Shown: in pieces, positions 8,850-16,467 of the stretch | How the letters are laid out: every line of letters begins with the position of its first letter | Position numbering within the stretch: position 1 is the stretch's first letter | Assembly: GCA_946221915.1 (NCBI GenBank) | Contig: CAMIKG010000015.1 | Location: forward strand, 26,376-90,375 | Reading direction: 5' to 3' | Length of the DNA stretch: 64,000 nt | From: an uncultured Erwinia sp. | GTDB lineage: Bacteria; Pseudomonadota; Gammaproteobacteria; Enterobacterales; Enterobacteriaceae | The notes under the pieces: model-generated | What the model saw: the letters and a program-made list of their open reading frames with translations, nothing else | The model's database searches: none | What the model was told of the DNA's origin: nothing | Program-made: the position numbers and the translations under genes

Positions 8850-9572
8850 CAGTATCTCCTCCTGCTGCGGTGAACGCTGTGCCAGCTCACGGATAAAGGA
8901 TTCAGGGTCAGCCGTCTCCCCTGCCTGTAGCATATAGTTTATCAGCACTCGCAGTTGTTCATCTGTAGTGTAACCGCTACTAAGCAGCATGACTAGTTGC
9001 TCAAGTAGTTCGGACATGTCTCGAATACGGATATGTTTCTGTAACAGCTCAAGCACGGCCATACGTCGATGGGCCATGATTTCATCGTCAGGTATAACGG
9101 TCACATCCACCAGTGGGAAGTCACCGCTATACACCTGCCCAGCTAGTTCAGGATCGCTGAATCCCTGCAGCCAGCTCATCGGATGTGGATAGGGAGTTTC
9201 GTTCCCATGATAGAAAAGAATCGGAATCACTAGCGGCAGCTGTTTATGCCCGGCCTTGAGGTGCTGCTGCATCGCCGCTATGGCATAACGCATCAGACGA
9301 AAGCTCATCTGCTTATCGGCAGAACTCTGATGTTCTATTAGACAATAAATATATCCTGCGCCGCCACCCGCTCTCAATGAATACAAGATATCCGAGCAGA
9401 ATGATTGCAGATCATCCTCGATAAAACTACCTGAGGTAATTTGCAGAGTATTAAGATCGCAACGCTGGAGCAGCGTTGGCGGCAAATGTATCTGCAGAAA
9501 GTCGCGCGCTGTTTCCGTATGGCTGAGAAGTTGTTTAAATACAGCATCATGTGGGGTTGGAGTGGTGCCCAT
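8655..9572 (-). CDS. rpn: Rpn family recombination-promoting nuclease/putative transposase
   Basis: A 305-residue protein of the Rpn (transposase_31, PD-(D/E)XK) family. The opening TPHDAVFKQLLSH and the block YIYCLIEHQSSADKQM with the nuclease E-x-Q are diagnostic; the catalytic Asp is in FCSDILYSLR near residue 58. The C-terminus has the repeated Lys-Gly-rich helix (KGLEKGLAKGREEGILLGEQKG) and a small helical end domain. Rpn proteins are DNA endonucleases with roles in recombination and, by recent reports, phage defence. It runs against the late operon between L and X, so it is cargo with its own promoter. A strong internal start lies at 8849 (separate entry). Confidence 0.92.
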   Translation of the reverse strand: MGTTPTPHDAVFKQLLSHTETARDFLQIHLPPTLLQRCDLNTLQITSGSFIEDDLQSFCSDILYSLRAGGGAGYIYCLIEHQSSADKQMSFRLMRYAIAAMQQHLKAGHKQLPLVIPILFYHGNETPYPHPMSWLQGFSDPELAGQVYSGDFPLVDVTVIPDDEIMAHRRMAVLELLQKHIRIRDMSELLEQLVMLLSSGYTTDEQLRVLINYMLQAGETADPESFIRELAQRSPQQEEILMTIAEKLEQKGLEKGLAKGREEGILLGEQKGILKVARTMLENGLDSAAVQKMTGLTADDLKQLH

Positions 9573-9739
9573 TTTCCTTACCTGTCATCCAGTTTGACAT
9601 ACAAGGACACTACCACAGGTCATCAGCGGTTAAAATACGTTCACACGTATGACGGGAAGAAATTATTTCAGGCAAAAAGCATCTCAGCTTTATACTCGTT
9701 AGCAGAGCACCTAAATAATATGGCCAGGTTTAATTCTTT

Positions 9740-9916
9740 TTATTTTTTAGACTCAATCCCGCGCTTATCCAGCTCTCTGCGCAGTAACCGCTTAATCCAC
9801 CCCGCCTTGTTATCATCACCATCCTCTTTCATGGCAATACTTAGCCTTTCAAATAAATCGGCGTCTAAGCGAATGTGGACAACATTTCTTTCTTTAGGAG
9901 TCTCTTTGGTTGACAT
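9740..9916 (-). CDS. Short ribbon-helix-helix (Arc-like) DNA-binding protein
   Basis: A 58-residue frame running from ATG 9916 to a TAA at 9740-9742. It begins MSTKETPKERNVVHIRL; the VVHIRLDADLFERL beta-strand/helix start and a following charged helix fit the RHH fold of Arc/CopG-type repressors. It ends in a basic tail (KRGIESKK). It points left, toward the Rpn gene, and diverges from the Icd-like unit to its right, so it is a candidate regulator of this cargo block. Confidence 0.65.
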   Translation of the reverse strand: MSTKETPKERNVVHIRLDADLFERLSIAMKEDGDDNKAGWIKRLLRRELDKRGIESKK

Positions 9917-9988
9917 TGGGTGCCGCTCAAGTATATTTTTTCATACTGGTTATTAAATGTACACCAAGCTGCATTAATCAGTAAAGTC

Positions 9989-10023
9989 GACACCCCGGCG
10001 TGCGCGAACACGACCGAGGTGTC
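9989..10023 (+). ncRNA. Hairpin upstream of Icd-like gene; possible C4/CI-type antisense RNA
   Basis: GACACC (9989-9994) pairs with GGTGTC (10018-10023), extended by CGG/CCG after one C-A mismatch, with a loop of about 15 bases. An eight-base direct repeat CATTAATC flanks it (9972-9979 and 10033-10040). Small structured RNAs of the C4 (P1/P7, P4 CI) class commonly sit just upstream of icd/ash-like genes in enterobacterial prophages. The assignment is by position and shape only. Confidence 0.35.
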
Positions 10024-10051
10024 TAACCACAACATTAATCGAGGTAATGCT

Positions 10052-10258
10052 ATGGCTAACGCTAATAGTAACATATACGTACGCCCCAAACTCCATACCT
10101 TTCTTAATGCTCGTTCTCAACGGCAGCTGTCTGAGTTTCAGCCAATTCGCCAACTCTGCATTCCGACCAACACTGATGCAGAAGCACGAACCCTGCTCAC
10201 GGGCATTCCATTGATGTTTGTTTTCTGCAAACCTCAGGAGTGCTGCCATGTTGAATGA
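10052..10258 (+). CDS. Small Icd-like (host division inhibitor-like) phage protein
   Basis: ATG 10052 has GAGG eleven bases upstream and gives 68 residues. The middle and end (QPIRQLCIPTNTDAEARTLLTGI then LMFVFCK) follow the pattern of the phage Icd-like/Ash-like family, in which a Arg/Ile stretch is followed by a D/E-A-R-x-L-L helix and a hydrophobic strand. Overexpressed Icd of phage P1 blocks host division; whether this protein does is unknown. It overlaps the next gene by 11 bases. The family call is tentative. Confidence 0.45.
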   Translation: MANANSNIYVRPKLHTFLNARSQRQLSEFQPIRQLCIPTNTDAEARTLLTGIPLMFVFCKPQECCHVE

Positions 10259-10559
10259 TGCCGATATTCTTTATTGCCGTATGGCAGCGACCATCACTAA
10301 GCTGAATTTCTGCGATATGAGTCGCGATGAGTGCCTGCAACTTGCTGCCGACTGTGAAGAAACCCGTACCGGGCTATGTCACTGCCTGAGTTTTATTGGT
10401 GAGTCGCTGGTGACACTGGCCAGCCATGAAGAACAAAATCTGGTACCGGCTAATCTCTTCCACCTAGGCCACAGCCTGACTGCCATAAGTTCACTGCTGC
10501 CGATGTTAATCGATTTAGAGCAGTTTATTAGGGCCGACCTAAGGAACATGGAGATATAG
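10248..10559 (+). CDS. Hypothetical phage protein, 103 aa
   Basis: ATG 10248 is preceded by CAGGAG at good spacing; a longer frame upstream lacks such a site. The protein is acidic and helical with several Cys residues (YCRM, NFCDM, DCEET, LCHCL) in the first half, and no recognised domain or membrane segment. It overlaps the Icd-like gene and probably forms one small operon with it. It resembles small early-region proteins of enterobacterial prophages, but no function can be read from it. Confidence 0.6.
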   Translation: MLNDADILYCRMAATITKLNFCDMSRDECLQLAADCEETRTGLCHCLSFIGESLVTLASHEEQNLVPANLFHLGHSLTAISSLLPMLIDLEQFIRADLRNMEI

Positions 10560-10587
10560 ACCAGCTAACAGTAGCCATCAGCTTCCG

Positions 10588-10648
10588 CTTGTAACGCTTT
10601 GTTCTACAGGCGGAAGCCATCCCGCTTAAATTTTCCCTGTGCCATCAT
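10588..10648 (+). promoter_or_regulatory. Ogr-type late promoter for X and the lysis/tail operon
   Basis: CTTGT (10588-10592), N13, ACAGG (10606-10610), embedded in a longer dyad GCTTCCGC/GCGGAAGC (10581-10617). The segment CCCTGTGCCATCAT at 10635-10648 starts 36 bases after the dyad centre, exactly as CCCTGTGCCACCAT does before FI. The -10 is therefore CATCAT, with the transcript starting near 10655. Confidence 0.8.
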
Positions 10649-10681
10649 CCCTGCATAACCTGATGTAACACGGGAATTGCC

Positions 10682-10885
10682 ATGATCGTTTACAGCCAGC
10701 AAGATGAAACGCTGGATCAGCTTTGCTGGCGCATTTTCGGATGTACCGCCGGAATTGTTGAGCAGCTTTATCGTGATAATCCGCATCTGTGTGAACAATC
10801 TCTGCGCTTATCTCATGGTACGCCAGTCAATGTACCGGAGCAGGCTCCCGCAATTATATTTCAGCGTATTAATTTATGGGACTGA
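10682..10885 (+). CDS. X: P2-like tail protein X (LysM-like)
   Basis: A 67-residue protein with the tail protein X signature: MIVYSQQDETLDQLCWRIFG, YRDNPHLCEQSLRLSHGTPVNVP. This LysM-like fold is an essential P2 tail component of the tail hub/completion group. It is the first gene after the Ogr-type promoter and starts the lysis-tail operon. Confidence 0.93.
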   Translation: MIVYSQQDETLDQLCWRIFGCTAGIVEQLYRDNPHLCEQSLRLSHGTPVNVPEQAPAIIFQRINLWD

Positions 10886-10887
10886 CA

Positions 10888-11244
10888 ATGGCTACCGTTG
10901 TCACCGAACACGCTTTTTCGCTGGCCACATTGTCTCCCCCATTTCCAGCCCCGGTAGTTTTGGGCGCACTTTGCGGCGCATTACTGCTAGTTATTTCACA
11001 ACGAGAGATCGGCCTGGTTTTACGCGTTGTCTTTTTTTGCGTGGCATTCGTTATCGGCCTGCTGACCGCAGATCTGTTTACGGCACTGATTGCGGCTTAT
11101 TTGCCGTTACATATCGCGGACAAACTCCCACCTGGGCTGGGAGCATTGGTTTCTTCGGCTATAACCGTGAAAGCCCTGCTGCGTGCCATCCATCAGCTGG
11201 ATAACCCTGGTCCGCTTTTCGATTTTCTGAGGAGGCGTAAATGA
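10888..11244 (+). CDS. Putative phage holin, three TM segments
   Basis: About 118 residues from ATG 10888, two bases after the stop of X; an ATG at 10876 in the same frame would add four residues. Hydrophobic segments at about residues 22-38, 44-65 and 69-88 and a basic tail (FDFLRRRK) fit a class I holin as found directly after X in P2-like phages (the position of P2 Y). It overlaps the following holin-like gene by four bases. Family inferred from topology and context. Confidence 0.75.
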   Translation: MATVVTEHAFSLATLSPPFPAPVVLGALCGALLLVISQREIGLVLRVVFFCVAFVIGLLTADLFTALIAAYLPLHIADKLPPGLGALVSSAITVKALLRAIHQLDNPGPLFDFLRRRK

Positions 11245-11549
11245 CACTGGTTTTGATTCTGAACGCTATCGTGTGCCTGCTTATTACCCTTCGTCTGTTC
11301 TTTTATCGCCGAACCCATGGTACTGCTTATCGGCCACTTTACAGCTGGCTGGCCTGGCTGCTGATGTGCTGCACCGCCTCGGTCAGCGTGCTGATCTGCT
11401 TTGGCCTGTACAGCTATGCGTTTATTGCGGAGGCGGCGATCAATGTAGTGTTGCTGTTTTGCCTGAGCGCCACGCGCGGCAATCTTTCCAGTCTGATTAA
11501 ACCTCTGCGCCATAAGGATGTGGCTCGTGATACGTACACTCACCTATGA
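11241..11549 (+). CDS. Phage holin family protein (putative 3TM, Phage_holin_3 type)
   Basis: 102 residues with three hydrophobic stretches (LVLILNAIVCLLITLRLFFY; PLYSWLAWLLMCC; VSVLICFGLYSYAFIAEAAINVVLLFCL) and the RRTHGTAYRPLYSWLAW block typical of the 3TM phage holin family. GGAGG precedes ATG 11241, which overlaps the previous stop as ATGA. With two membrane proteins side by side one may be the holin and the other an antiholin; the sequence does not say which. Confidence 0.8.
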   Translation: MTLVLILNAIVCLLITLRLFFYRRTHGTAYRPLYSWLAWLLMCCTASVSVLICFGLYSYAFIAEAAINVVLLFCLSATRGNLSSLIKPLRHKDVARDTYTHL

Positions 11550-12117
11550 TCAACAATTATCAGCGGCACTCTATTTAGGAGTGCCACTGGCAGCATTGCA
11601 GGCCGTGCAGCAGGTTGAAGCCCGCGCCAGTGGCTTTCTCGCCGATGGTCGCCCCGTCATTCTGTATGAACGCCATGTTATGTATCGTCAGCTTAAAATT
11701 CACGGTCTGGATGCTGAACGACTACAACAGCAACATCCCAGTCTGGTAAACCGCAGTGCCGGAGGCTGGCAGGGGGCCAGCGCCGAGCATTATCGCCTGA
11801 GCATGGCAAAACAGATTCACGTCAGTTCCGCCATCGAAAGTACCAGCTGGGGTCTGTTTCAAATTATGGGCTTTCACTGGAAAGAACTGCAGTACTCCAG
11901 TGCTACAGATTTTGAATGTCAGATGGCAGAAAACGAACAACTGCAACTGGATGCATTTATGCGCTTTATCGAAGCTAACCCAAAAATCCATGATGCGATG
12001 AAAAGGCAGGACTGGCCTGAATTTGCCCGCCGTTACAACGGACCACAGTACAAACGTAATCAGTATGATGTGAAGCTGGCAAAAGCGTTTGAAAAATTCA
12101 GCAGTGCTGCAACGTGA
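11527..12117 (+). CDS. Endolysin, N-acetylmuramidase family (DUF3380)
   Basis: A lysozyme-like endolysin replacing P2 K. VEARASGFLADGRPVILYERH (about residues 30-50) holds the catalytic Glu of the N-acetylmuramidase family, followed by STSWGLFQIMGFHW and EFARRYNGPQYKRNQYDVKL, both diagnostic. It cuts peptidoglycan once the holin opens the membrane. GTG 11527 has AAGGA eight bases upstream and is preferred over ATG 11518, which has none. It has no signal peptide, so export depends on the holin. Confidence 0.9.
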   Translation: MIRTLTYDQQLSAALYLGVPLAALQAVQQVEARASGFLADGRPVILYERHVMYRQLKIHGLDAERLQQQHPSLVNRSAGGWQGASAEHYRLSMAKQIHVSSAIESTSWGLFQIMGFHWKELQYSSATDFECQMAENEQLQLDAFMRFIEANPKIHDAMKRQDWPEFARRYNGPQYKRNQYDVKLAKAFEKFSSAAT

Positions 12118-12545
12118 TGATATGGCTCAAAGCAGCACCGTTGCTGGTGCTCAGCATGGCGCTGTTATGGACTCAGTGGCAGCGGATGAAACAGCAGGAA
12201 AAATTGTTCGAGGCTGACGCGCAGGTTACTCGGCTTTCTGAGTCACTGATGATTAAAGAGCAGGAATTGAACGCATTGCAGCAACAGGCAAAGCAAAACC
12301 AGCAAGCCTGGCTGACGCTTCAGCAACAAATCTCTTCGGCGCATCGCCAGCTACGGCAGCGTACCGCGCAAATGGAGCAACTGAAACGTGAAAATGAACA
12401 GCTGCGGGACTGGGCTGATACTGCTCTGCCCGCTGATATTATCCTCCTGCACCAGCGCCCCACAGTTACCGGGAGTGAGGCTTACCGCCAGTTGTCCAAA
12501 GCTGACGCCCTGCCAGCTGCCGGAAATCCAGCCACAGACCAATGA
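12114..12545 (+). CDS. lysB: LysB-like inner-membrane spanin (Rz-type)
   Basis: 143 residues: an N-terminal membrane anchor (WLKAAPLLVLSMALLWTQW) then a long Gln/Glu/Lys-rich coiled coil to about residue 105. This is the architecture of P2 LysB/lambda Rz, which with the outer-membrane partner fuses the two membranes at lysis. It overlaps the endolysin stop by four bases and contains the start of the Rz1-like gene in another frame. Confidence 0.88.
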   Translation: MMIWLKAAPLLVLSMALLWTQWQRMKQQEKLFEADAQVTRLSESLMIKEQELNALQQQAKQNQQAWLTLQQQISSAHRQLRQRTAQMEQLKRENEQLRDWADTALPADIILLHQRPTVTGSEAYRQLSKADALPAAGNPATDQ

Positions 12546-12705
12546 AGATTTAAGCCATGCTCTGCTGCTTACAGAAAATGCGTGGCACACCTGTGCCGCG
12601 CAGGTGGATATGACTATTGCCTGCCAGGAGCGTAAAGATGCTCAAAGCCAGATTGATCCGCGAACTGCTGACCAAAACCATCCCCCATTTGCGACAGAAC
12701 CCTGA
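12388..12705 (+). CDS. lysC: LysC-like outer-membrane lipoprotein spanin (Rz1-type), embedded in lysB
   Basis: This frame starts inside lysB (GTG 12388, or ATG 12394) and runs past its stop into R. The N-terminus is a lipoprotein signal with lipobox LSSC, lipid-modified Cys at residue 21 counting from the GTG. The mature part is Pro-rich (QLPGVRL, LTPCQLPEIQP), typical of Rz1/LysC. An Rz1 gene nested out of frame in Rz is the known P2 and lambda arrangement. Confidence 0.85.
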   Translation: MKMNSCGTGLILLCPLILSSCTSAPQLPGVRLTASCPKLTPCQLPEIQPQTNEDLSHALLLTENAWHTCAAQVDMTIACQERKDAQSQIDPRTADQNHPPFATEP

Positions 12706-13057
12706 TGCATTGCGCGTGTTTATTAATAAAGGCCGCATCGTCGCTACCGCCGGGCTAAGCGCCAGTTTCGAATATCATTACACGCTGGAGCTGTTGATCG
12801 TCGATTATGCTGCCGATCCCGATATGCTGATGGTGCCGCTGGTTAGCTGGATGACAGTCCACCAGCAGGAAGCGTTTGGCAATCCAGAACTGCGTGAACA
12901 GGCGTTTCAGTTCGAGGCCGAAATCATTGATCACCAAAGCTATGATATCAGCATCAAGTTACTGTTAACTGAACGAGTGGTTGTGCGGCAGGGTGAACAC
13001 GGGCTGGAAGCTCAGCACTGCAATGACCAGCCACCGGAATGGATTATCAGACCGTGA
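12638..13057 (+). CDS. R: P2-like tail completion protein (gpR)
   Basis: 139 residues from ATG 12638 with AGGAG seven bases upstream. The opening MLKARLIRELLTKTIP, the central YHYTLELLIVDYA and the QYDISIKLLLTERVVV-like end match phage tail protein R, required for tail completion and head joining. It overlaps the end of lysC and the start of S. Confidence 0.93.
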   Translation: MLKARLIRELLTKTIPHLRQNPDALRVFINKGRIVATAGLSASFEYHYTLELLIVDYAADPDMLMVPLVSWMTVHQQEAFGNPELREQAFQFEAEIIDHQSYDISIKLLLTERVVVRQGEHGLEAQHCNDQPPEWIIRP

Positions 13058-13509
13058 TAAGCGACGACTTACAGTACCTCCATCGCTGGGCCGATGGGTT
13101 GCTGAAAAAACTCTCGCCAGGCCAGCGAAGCCAGTTAGCACGTGAAATAGCACGCAACCTGCAGAAATCTCAGGGCAGCCGCATTGCTGCGCAGAAGAAT
13201 CCAGATGGCTCCGCGTTTGCTGCACGTAAGCATCAGCTGCGCGGTAAAAAGGGGCAGATACGCCGCCAGATGTTTCGCAGGCTTCGGACAGCACGATATT
13301 TGAAGGCCAAAGGCGATATACAAAGTGCGACTCTTTCCTTTGTCAGCAGCGTACAACGCATCGCTTCAGTTCACCAATTTGGACTTCGGGATCATGTAAA
13401 TCAGTATGGGCTGGAGGTGAACTATCCCCAGCGGGAATTGCTGGGGTTTTCAGCCCAGGATATACAGAAAGTAGAAGAACTAGTGATTAATTACCTTCAT
13501 TGCAGCTGA
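13039..13509 (+). CDS. S: P2-like tail completion/virion morphogenesis protein (gpS)
   Basis: 156 residues. LSPGQRSQLAREIARNLQKSQGSRIAAQKNPDGSAF is the hallmark of phage virion morphogenesis protein S, followed by the HQFGLRDHV and YPQRELLGFS blocks. It acts with R in finishing the tail. The start at ATG 13039 overlaps R by 19 bases; a GTG at 13057 is an alternative. Confidence 0.93.
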   Translation: MDYQTVISDDLQYLHRWADGLLKKLSPGQRSQLAREIARNLQKSQGSRIAAQKNPDGSAFAARKHQLRGKKGQIRRQMFRRLRTARYLKAKGDIQSATLSFVSSVQRIASVHQFGLRDHVNQYGLEVNYPQRELLGFSAQDIQKVEELVINYLHCS

Positions 13510-13515
13510 ATTAAT

Positions 13516-14343
13516 TTATAAAATTAAAGGCCAATTTAATATACTAAGTCCTAAAAAGTCACGAATACCTTTCGCTACAGGAGTAATCACGGGGCATTTC
13601 TTAAGATCGCGACCGTAGAAAAACTCTTTAGCAGCATATTTAGAATAAAAATTCAACTCAGCTACAGATTCATAACCTACTTCACCATTAGGGAAGTTAG
13701 CTAAAAAAACCTTATTTGGTGAAACTGGTTGCATCGCGTAATTTATGTCACTATTAATATACCCATCAGCGACAAGAAACTCACCATGAACAGCAGTCAC
13801 CAATCCCCACCGGAAGCTATTGAACTCTTTGATCATATGTTGCATTATTGAAATTTGAATCCTAGCCCCCTCAAAAATATGAAATGGTATATTAGCATTC
13901 GAATCACAATATAAATAACCGTTTACCTCTAAGGCTTCCATTTGTTCTTTGTTCAATGGGGAGGGTGAAACCCCGTTCAAAGCAACATCTTTCCTTTCTT
14001 TAAATTTGGCCAAAAATCTATACAAACATAGAAGATAATATCTTGAAATAGCTTGACTTTGACTTCTCGGATCGTAACAACTTAAATTATCTATTACATC
14101 AAAATATTTTCTTTCTATATTCCTCTCCATAAGATCGTGTTCAGCCGTTTCACTCCAGGCACGTTTAACACAAAATTTAAAATCACCAGCTGATATTCTT
14201 GACAGAGTTCGAGATTTAACATGGTAATAATCAACCTTTTCATCTCGATAGAATTTTTTAATGCTATGAGCACTGTGAATATGTTGATTGATGGTAATTC
14301 TATTTGGATTACCATCAATCGTCCTTACGAATTGTGGTTGCAT
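13516..14343 (-). CDS. Unknown AT-rich cargo gene between S and V
   Basis: A 275-residue protein from ATG 14343 (AAGGG five bases upstream); the frame extends upstream only to a TTG without a ribosome-binding site. It starts MQPQFVRTIDGNPNR and contains YYHVKSRTLSRIS, VKRAWSETAEHDLMERNIERKYFD and a C-terminal SKYAAKEFFYGRDLKKCP. No transmembrane segment, signal or known catalytic motif is visible. The general shape (an opening PQF, then a helical His-rich body) faintly recalls DUF4238-type proteins, but this is weak. It is clearly AT-rich, leftward and ends seven bases after S, so it is a transferred moron with its own promoter. Confidence 0.75.
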   Translation of the reverse strand: MQPQFVRTIDGNPNRITINQHIHSAHSIKKFYRDEKVDYYHVKSRTLSRISAGDFKFCVKRAWSETAEHDLMERNIERKYFDVIDNLSCYDPRSQSQAISRYYLLCLYRFLAKFKERKDVALNGVSPSPLNKEQMEALEVNGYLYCDSNANIPFHIFEGARIQISIMQHMIKEFNSFRWGLVTAVHGEFLVADGYINSDINYAMQPVSPNKVFLANFPNGEVGYESVAELNFYSKYAAKEFFYGRDLKKCPVITPVAKGIRDFLGLSILNWPLIL

Positions 14344-14542
14344 AAAAACCCTTAAATTATTTTCATTAGAAATACTCGTCAAACATAAACGTTATTGTGA
14401 AAACACAAAACAAAACTAACATGTTAATGTTACTATAAATCCCCCAATCTATCACACTCACTCTTTCCATTAAATTATATGTGGAACACGCACAAATCAA
14501 TTAATTTCATTTACCCCGCCCCTAATGAGTAACATCCCCTTA

Positions 14543-14603
14543 CTTGTAGCCTACCTCCTTACAAGCCGCTTCCCTTCTCTTTTAGTCCTTAAATCTCAAT
14601 GAT
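14543..14603 (+). promoter_or_regulatory. Ogr-type late promoter for V-W-J-I-H-G
   Basis: Perfect dyad CTTGT (14543-14547), N13, ACAAG (14561-14565) with an AATGAT hexamer at 14598-14603, the same spacing as the other three late promoters. The predicted transcript start is near 14610, almost at the V start codon, so the leader would be very short or absent. Confidence 0.75.
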
Positions 14604-14609
14604 CACAGC

Positions 14610-15209
14610 ATGAACGATGCAAATCACCCTGCAAATCTCGCCGAGTTGCACCGGCGCATAGAGAACCTGATCCGTACTGGCACCGTTAACGAGGTGAACA
14701 GGGATCGGGTGCGTATTCATACCGGTGAGCTGGTCACAAACTGGATTCCCTGGCTGACGATGCGTGCCGGGGATGCCCGCACATGGTGGCGGCCATCCCT
14801 GGGAGAACAGGTGGTATTGCTGTGCCTGAGCGGCGAACTTACTACCGCTGTTGCCCTGCCCGCGATTTATTCCGATAAATATCCAGCGCCGGTGCTTGAT
14901 GAGCAGGTTCAGCACAGCGTCTACCCCGATGGCGCAGTGGTGGAATACGATCCACATTCCGGCTTGCTGAAAGCAACAGGAGTGAAATCCGCCCTGATTG
15001 AGGCCAGCACCAGCGTCACATTAAAAACGCCCAAAGTTATCTGCACGCAGCATCTGGAAACTGACACATTAGATGTAAAAAGTGGCGGCAGCTTCAGCGG
15101 CAACGTTTCACACACCGGAGGCAGCTTTACGTCTAACAGCGTCATCCTTCACGACCACGTTCATACGGGAGTTGAGCGCGGTGGCAGCAACACCGGAGGA
15201 CCACAGTAA
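14610..15209 (+). CDS. V: P2-like baseplate assembly protein/spike (gpV)
   Basis: 199 residues. The N-terminus (LAELHRRIENLIRTGTVNEV) and GELVTNWIPWLTMRAGDARTWW form the gpV OB-fold region; the C-terminal half is a repetitive beta-helix with Ser/Gly/Thr repeats, ending HDHVHTGVERGG. The HxH at the tip binds the iron ion of the membrane-piercing spike in P2 gpV. ATG 14610 is preceded only by a weak ribosome-binding site. Confidence 0.95.
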   Translation: MNDANHPANLAELHRRIENLIRTGTVNEVNRDRVRIHTGELVTNWIPWLTMRAGDARTWWRPSLGEQVVLLCLSGELTTAVALPAIYSDKYPAPVLDEQVQHSVYPDGAVVEYDPHSGLLKATGVKSALIEASTSVTLKTPKVICTQHLETDTLDVKSGGSFSGNVSHTGGSFTSNSVILHDHVHTGVERGGSNTGGPQ

Positions 15210-15559
15210 TGTATCTCGGGATGAACGCTATTAACGGCAGATCGCTCAGTGATGCGGCACATATCCAGCAATCGGTAAAAGATATCCTGACCACTCCAAC
15301 AGGTACGCGTGTAATGCGTCGTGACTACGGTTCAGTTATCCATAATCTGATCGATCAGCCCAACGATGGAGCCGCTCGCCTGCGCGTAATGGCGGCAGTC
15401 GTTATGACATTAACGCGCTGGGAGCCGCGCATAGAATTAACCGGTGTCGATTTTTCTGCTGAAGGCCACGTCCTTACTGTCACCATGCAGGCTGAGCGTA
15501 AGGATATCCCCGGCCAGCCCTGGACATTCTCCGTAGCATTAAGCGGGGAATCAACGTGA
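15209..15559 (+). CDS. W: P2-like baseplate protein (gpW, gp25-like)
   Basis: 116 residues with the gp25-like baseplate wedge fold: the stretch SVKDILTTPTGTRVMRRDYGS is diagnostic of gpW/gp25 family proteins. It overlaps the stop of V by one base and is overlapped by J, giving a tightly coupled VWJI block that builds the baseplate. Confidence 0.95.
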   Translation: MYLGMNAINGRSLSDAAHIQQSVKDILTTPTGTRVMRRDYGSVIHNLIDQPNDGAARLRVMAAVVMTLTRWEPRIELTGVDFSAEGHVLTVTMQAERKDIPGQPWTFSVALSGEST

Positions 15560-16467
15560 GCGCACTGACTGATTTAAGCCAGCTACCTGCACCACAGGTC
15601 GTTGAACAGCTCAACTTTGAAACGCTGTTTACTCTGCGCAAGCAACACTTCATCGGTCTGTATCCGCCAGAGCAGCAAACAGAAGTGGCACGTACCTTAA
15701 ATTTCGAATCAGAACCCGTCGTTAAATTACTGCAGGAAAACGCATATCTGGAAATGGCGCTGCGCCAGCGCATCAATGAAGCAGCCGTCGCAAATATGCT
15801 GGCTCATGCCTCTGGCAGCGATCTGGACAACCTGGCGGCTAATTTTAAAGTCTATCGCCTGACGATTTCACCGGGTGACAACACCGTTGTGCCGCCGATA
15901 GAGCCGCTTTATGAATCTGATACTGAACTGCGGATGCGCTCGCAGCAGGCATTTGAAGGGCTATCGGTAGCAGGACCGTCCGCAGCCTATGAATACCATG
16001 CCCGCAGCGCTGACGGACGAATAGCTGATGTCTCAGCTATTAGCCCACATCCCTGCTATGTCACCATCTCTGTACTTTCCCGTGAAGGTAACGGACAAGC
16101 CAGCGCAGAGTTGCTGGCGATTGTGGATGCCGCATTGAATGATATTGAAGTGCGTCCTGTTGCTGACCGCCTGACGATTCAGTCAGCTGAAATCGTTCCC
16201 TACCAGATCAATGCTCTGCTTTATTGCTATCCAGGTCCGGAGCAGGAACCGATCCGCCAGGCGGCAGAACAACAGCTCAAGAGCTATGTCAGTGAACAAC
16301 ATCGCATCGGGCGTGATATTCGCCGCAGCGCGATCTATGCCGCACTGCATGTCGCGGGAGTTCAGCGCGTAGAGCTAAACGCCCCTGCCGCTGACGTCAT
16401 TATCAGTAAAACGCAGGCCAGCTACTGTTTTGCGTGGCAAATCGCCATCGGGGGAAGCGATGAATAA
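15556..16467 (+). CDS. J: P2-like baseplate wedge protein (gpJ)
   Basis: 303 residues matching gpJ of P2, a gp6-like baseplate wedge component. Marked blocks are YLEMALRQRINEAAVANMLAHASGSDLDNLAA and SAAYEYHARSADGRIADVSAISP. The GTG start at 15556 overlaps the stop of W (GTGA). Confidence 0.95.
   Translation: MSALTDLSQLPAPQVVEQLNFETLFTLRKQHFIGLYPPEQQTEVARTLNFESEPVVKLLQENAYLEMALRQRINEAAVANMLAHASGSDLDNLAANFKVYRLTISPGDNTVVPPIEPLYESDTELRMRSQQAFEGLSVAGPSAAYEYHARSADGRIADVSAISPHPCYVTISVLSREGNGQASAELLAIVDAALNDIEVRPVADRLTIQSAEIVPYQINALLYCYPGPEQEPIRQAAEQQLKSYVSEQHRIGRDIRRSAIYAALHVAGVQRVELNAPAADVIISKTQASYCFAWQIAIGGSDE

Noticed and set aside
9441..9956. 171-codon plus-strand frame across the Rpn start and RHH gene
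   Set aside because: No start signal, and it runs antisense to two better-supported genes.
10704..11204. 166-codon plus-strand frame overlapping X and the holin gene
   Set aside because: It is a shifted reading of two well-supported genes and reads as unlikely protein.
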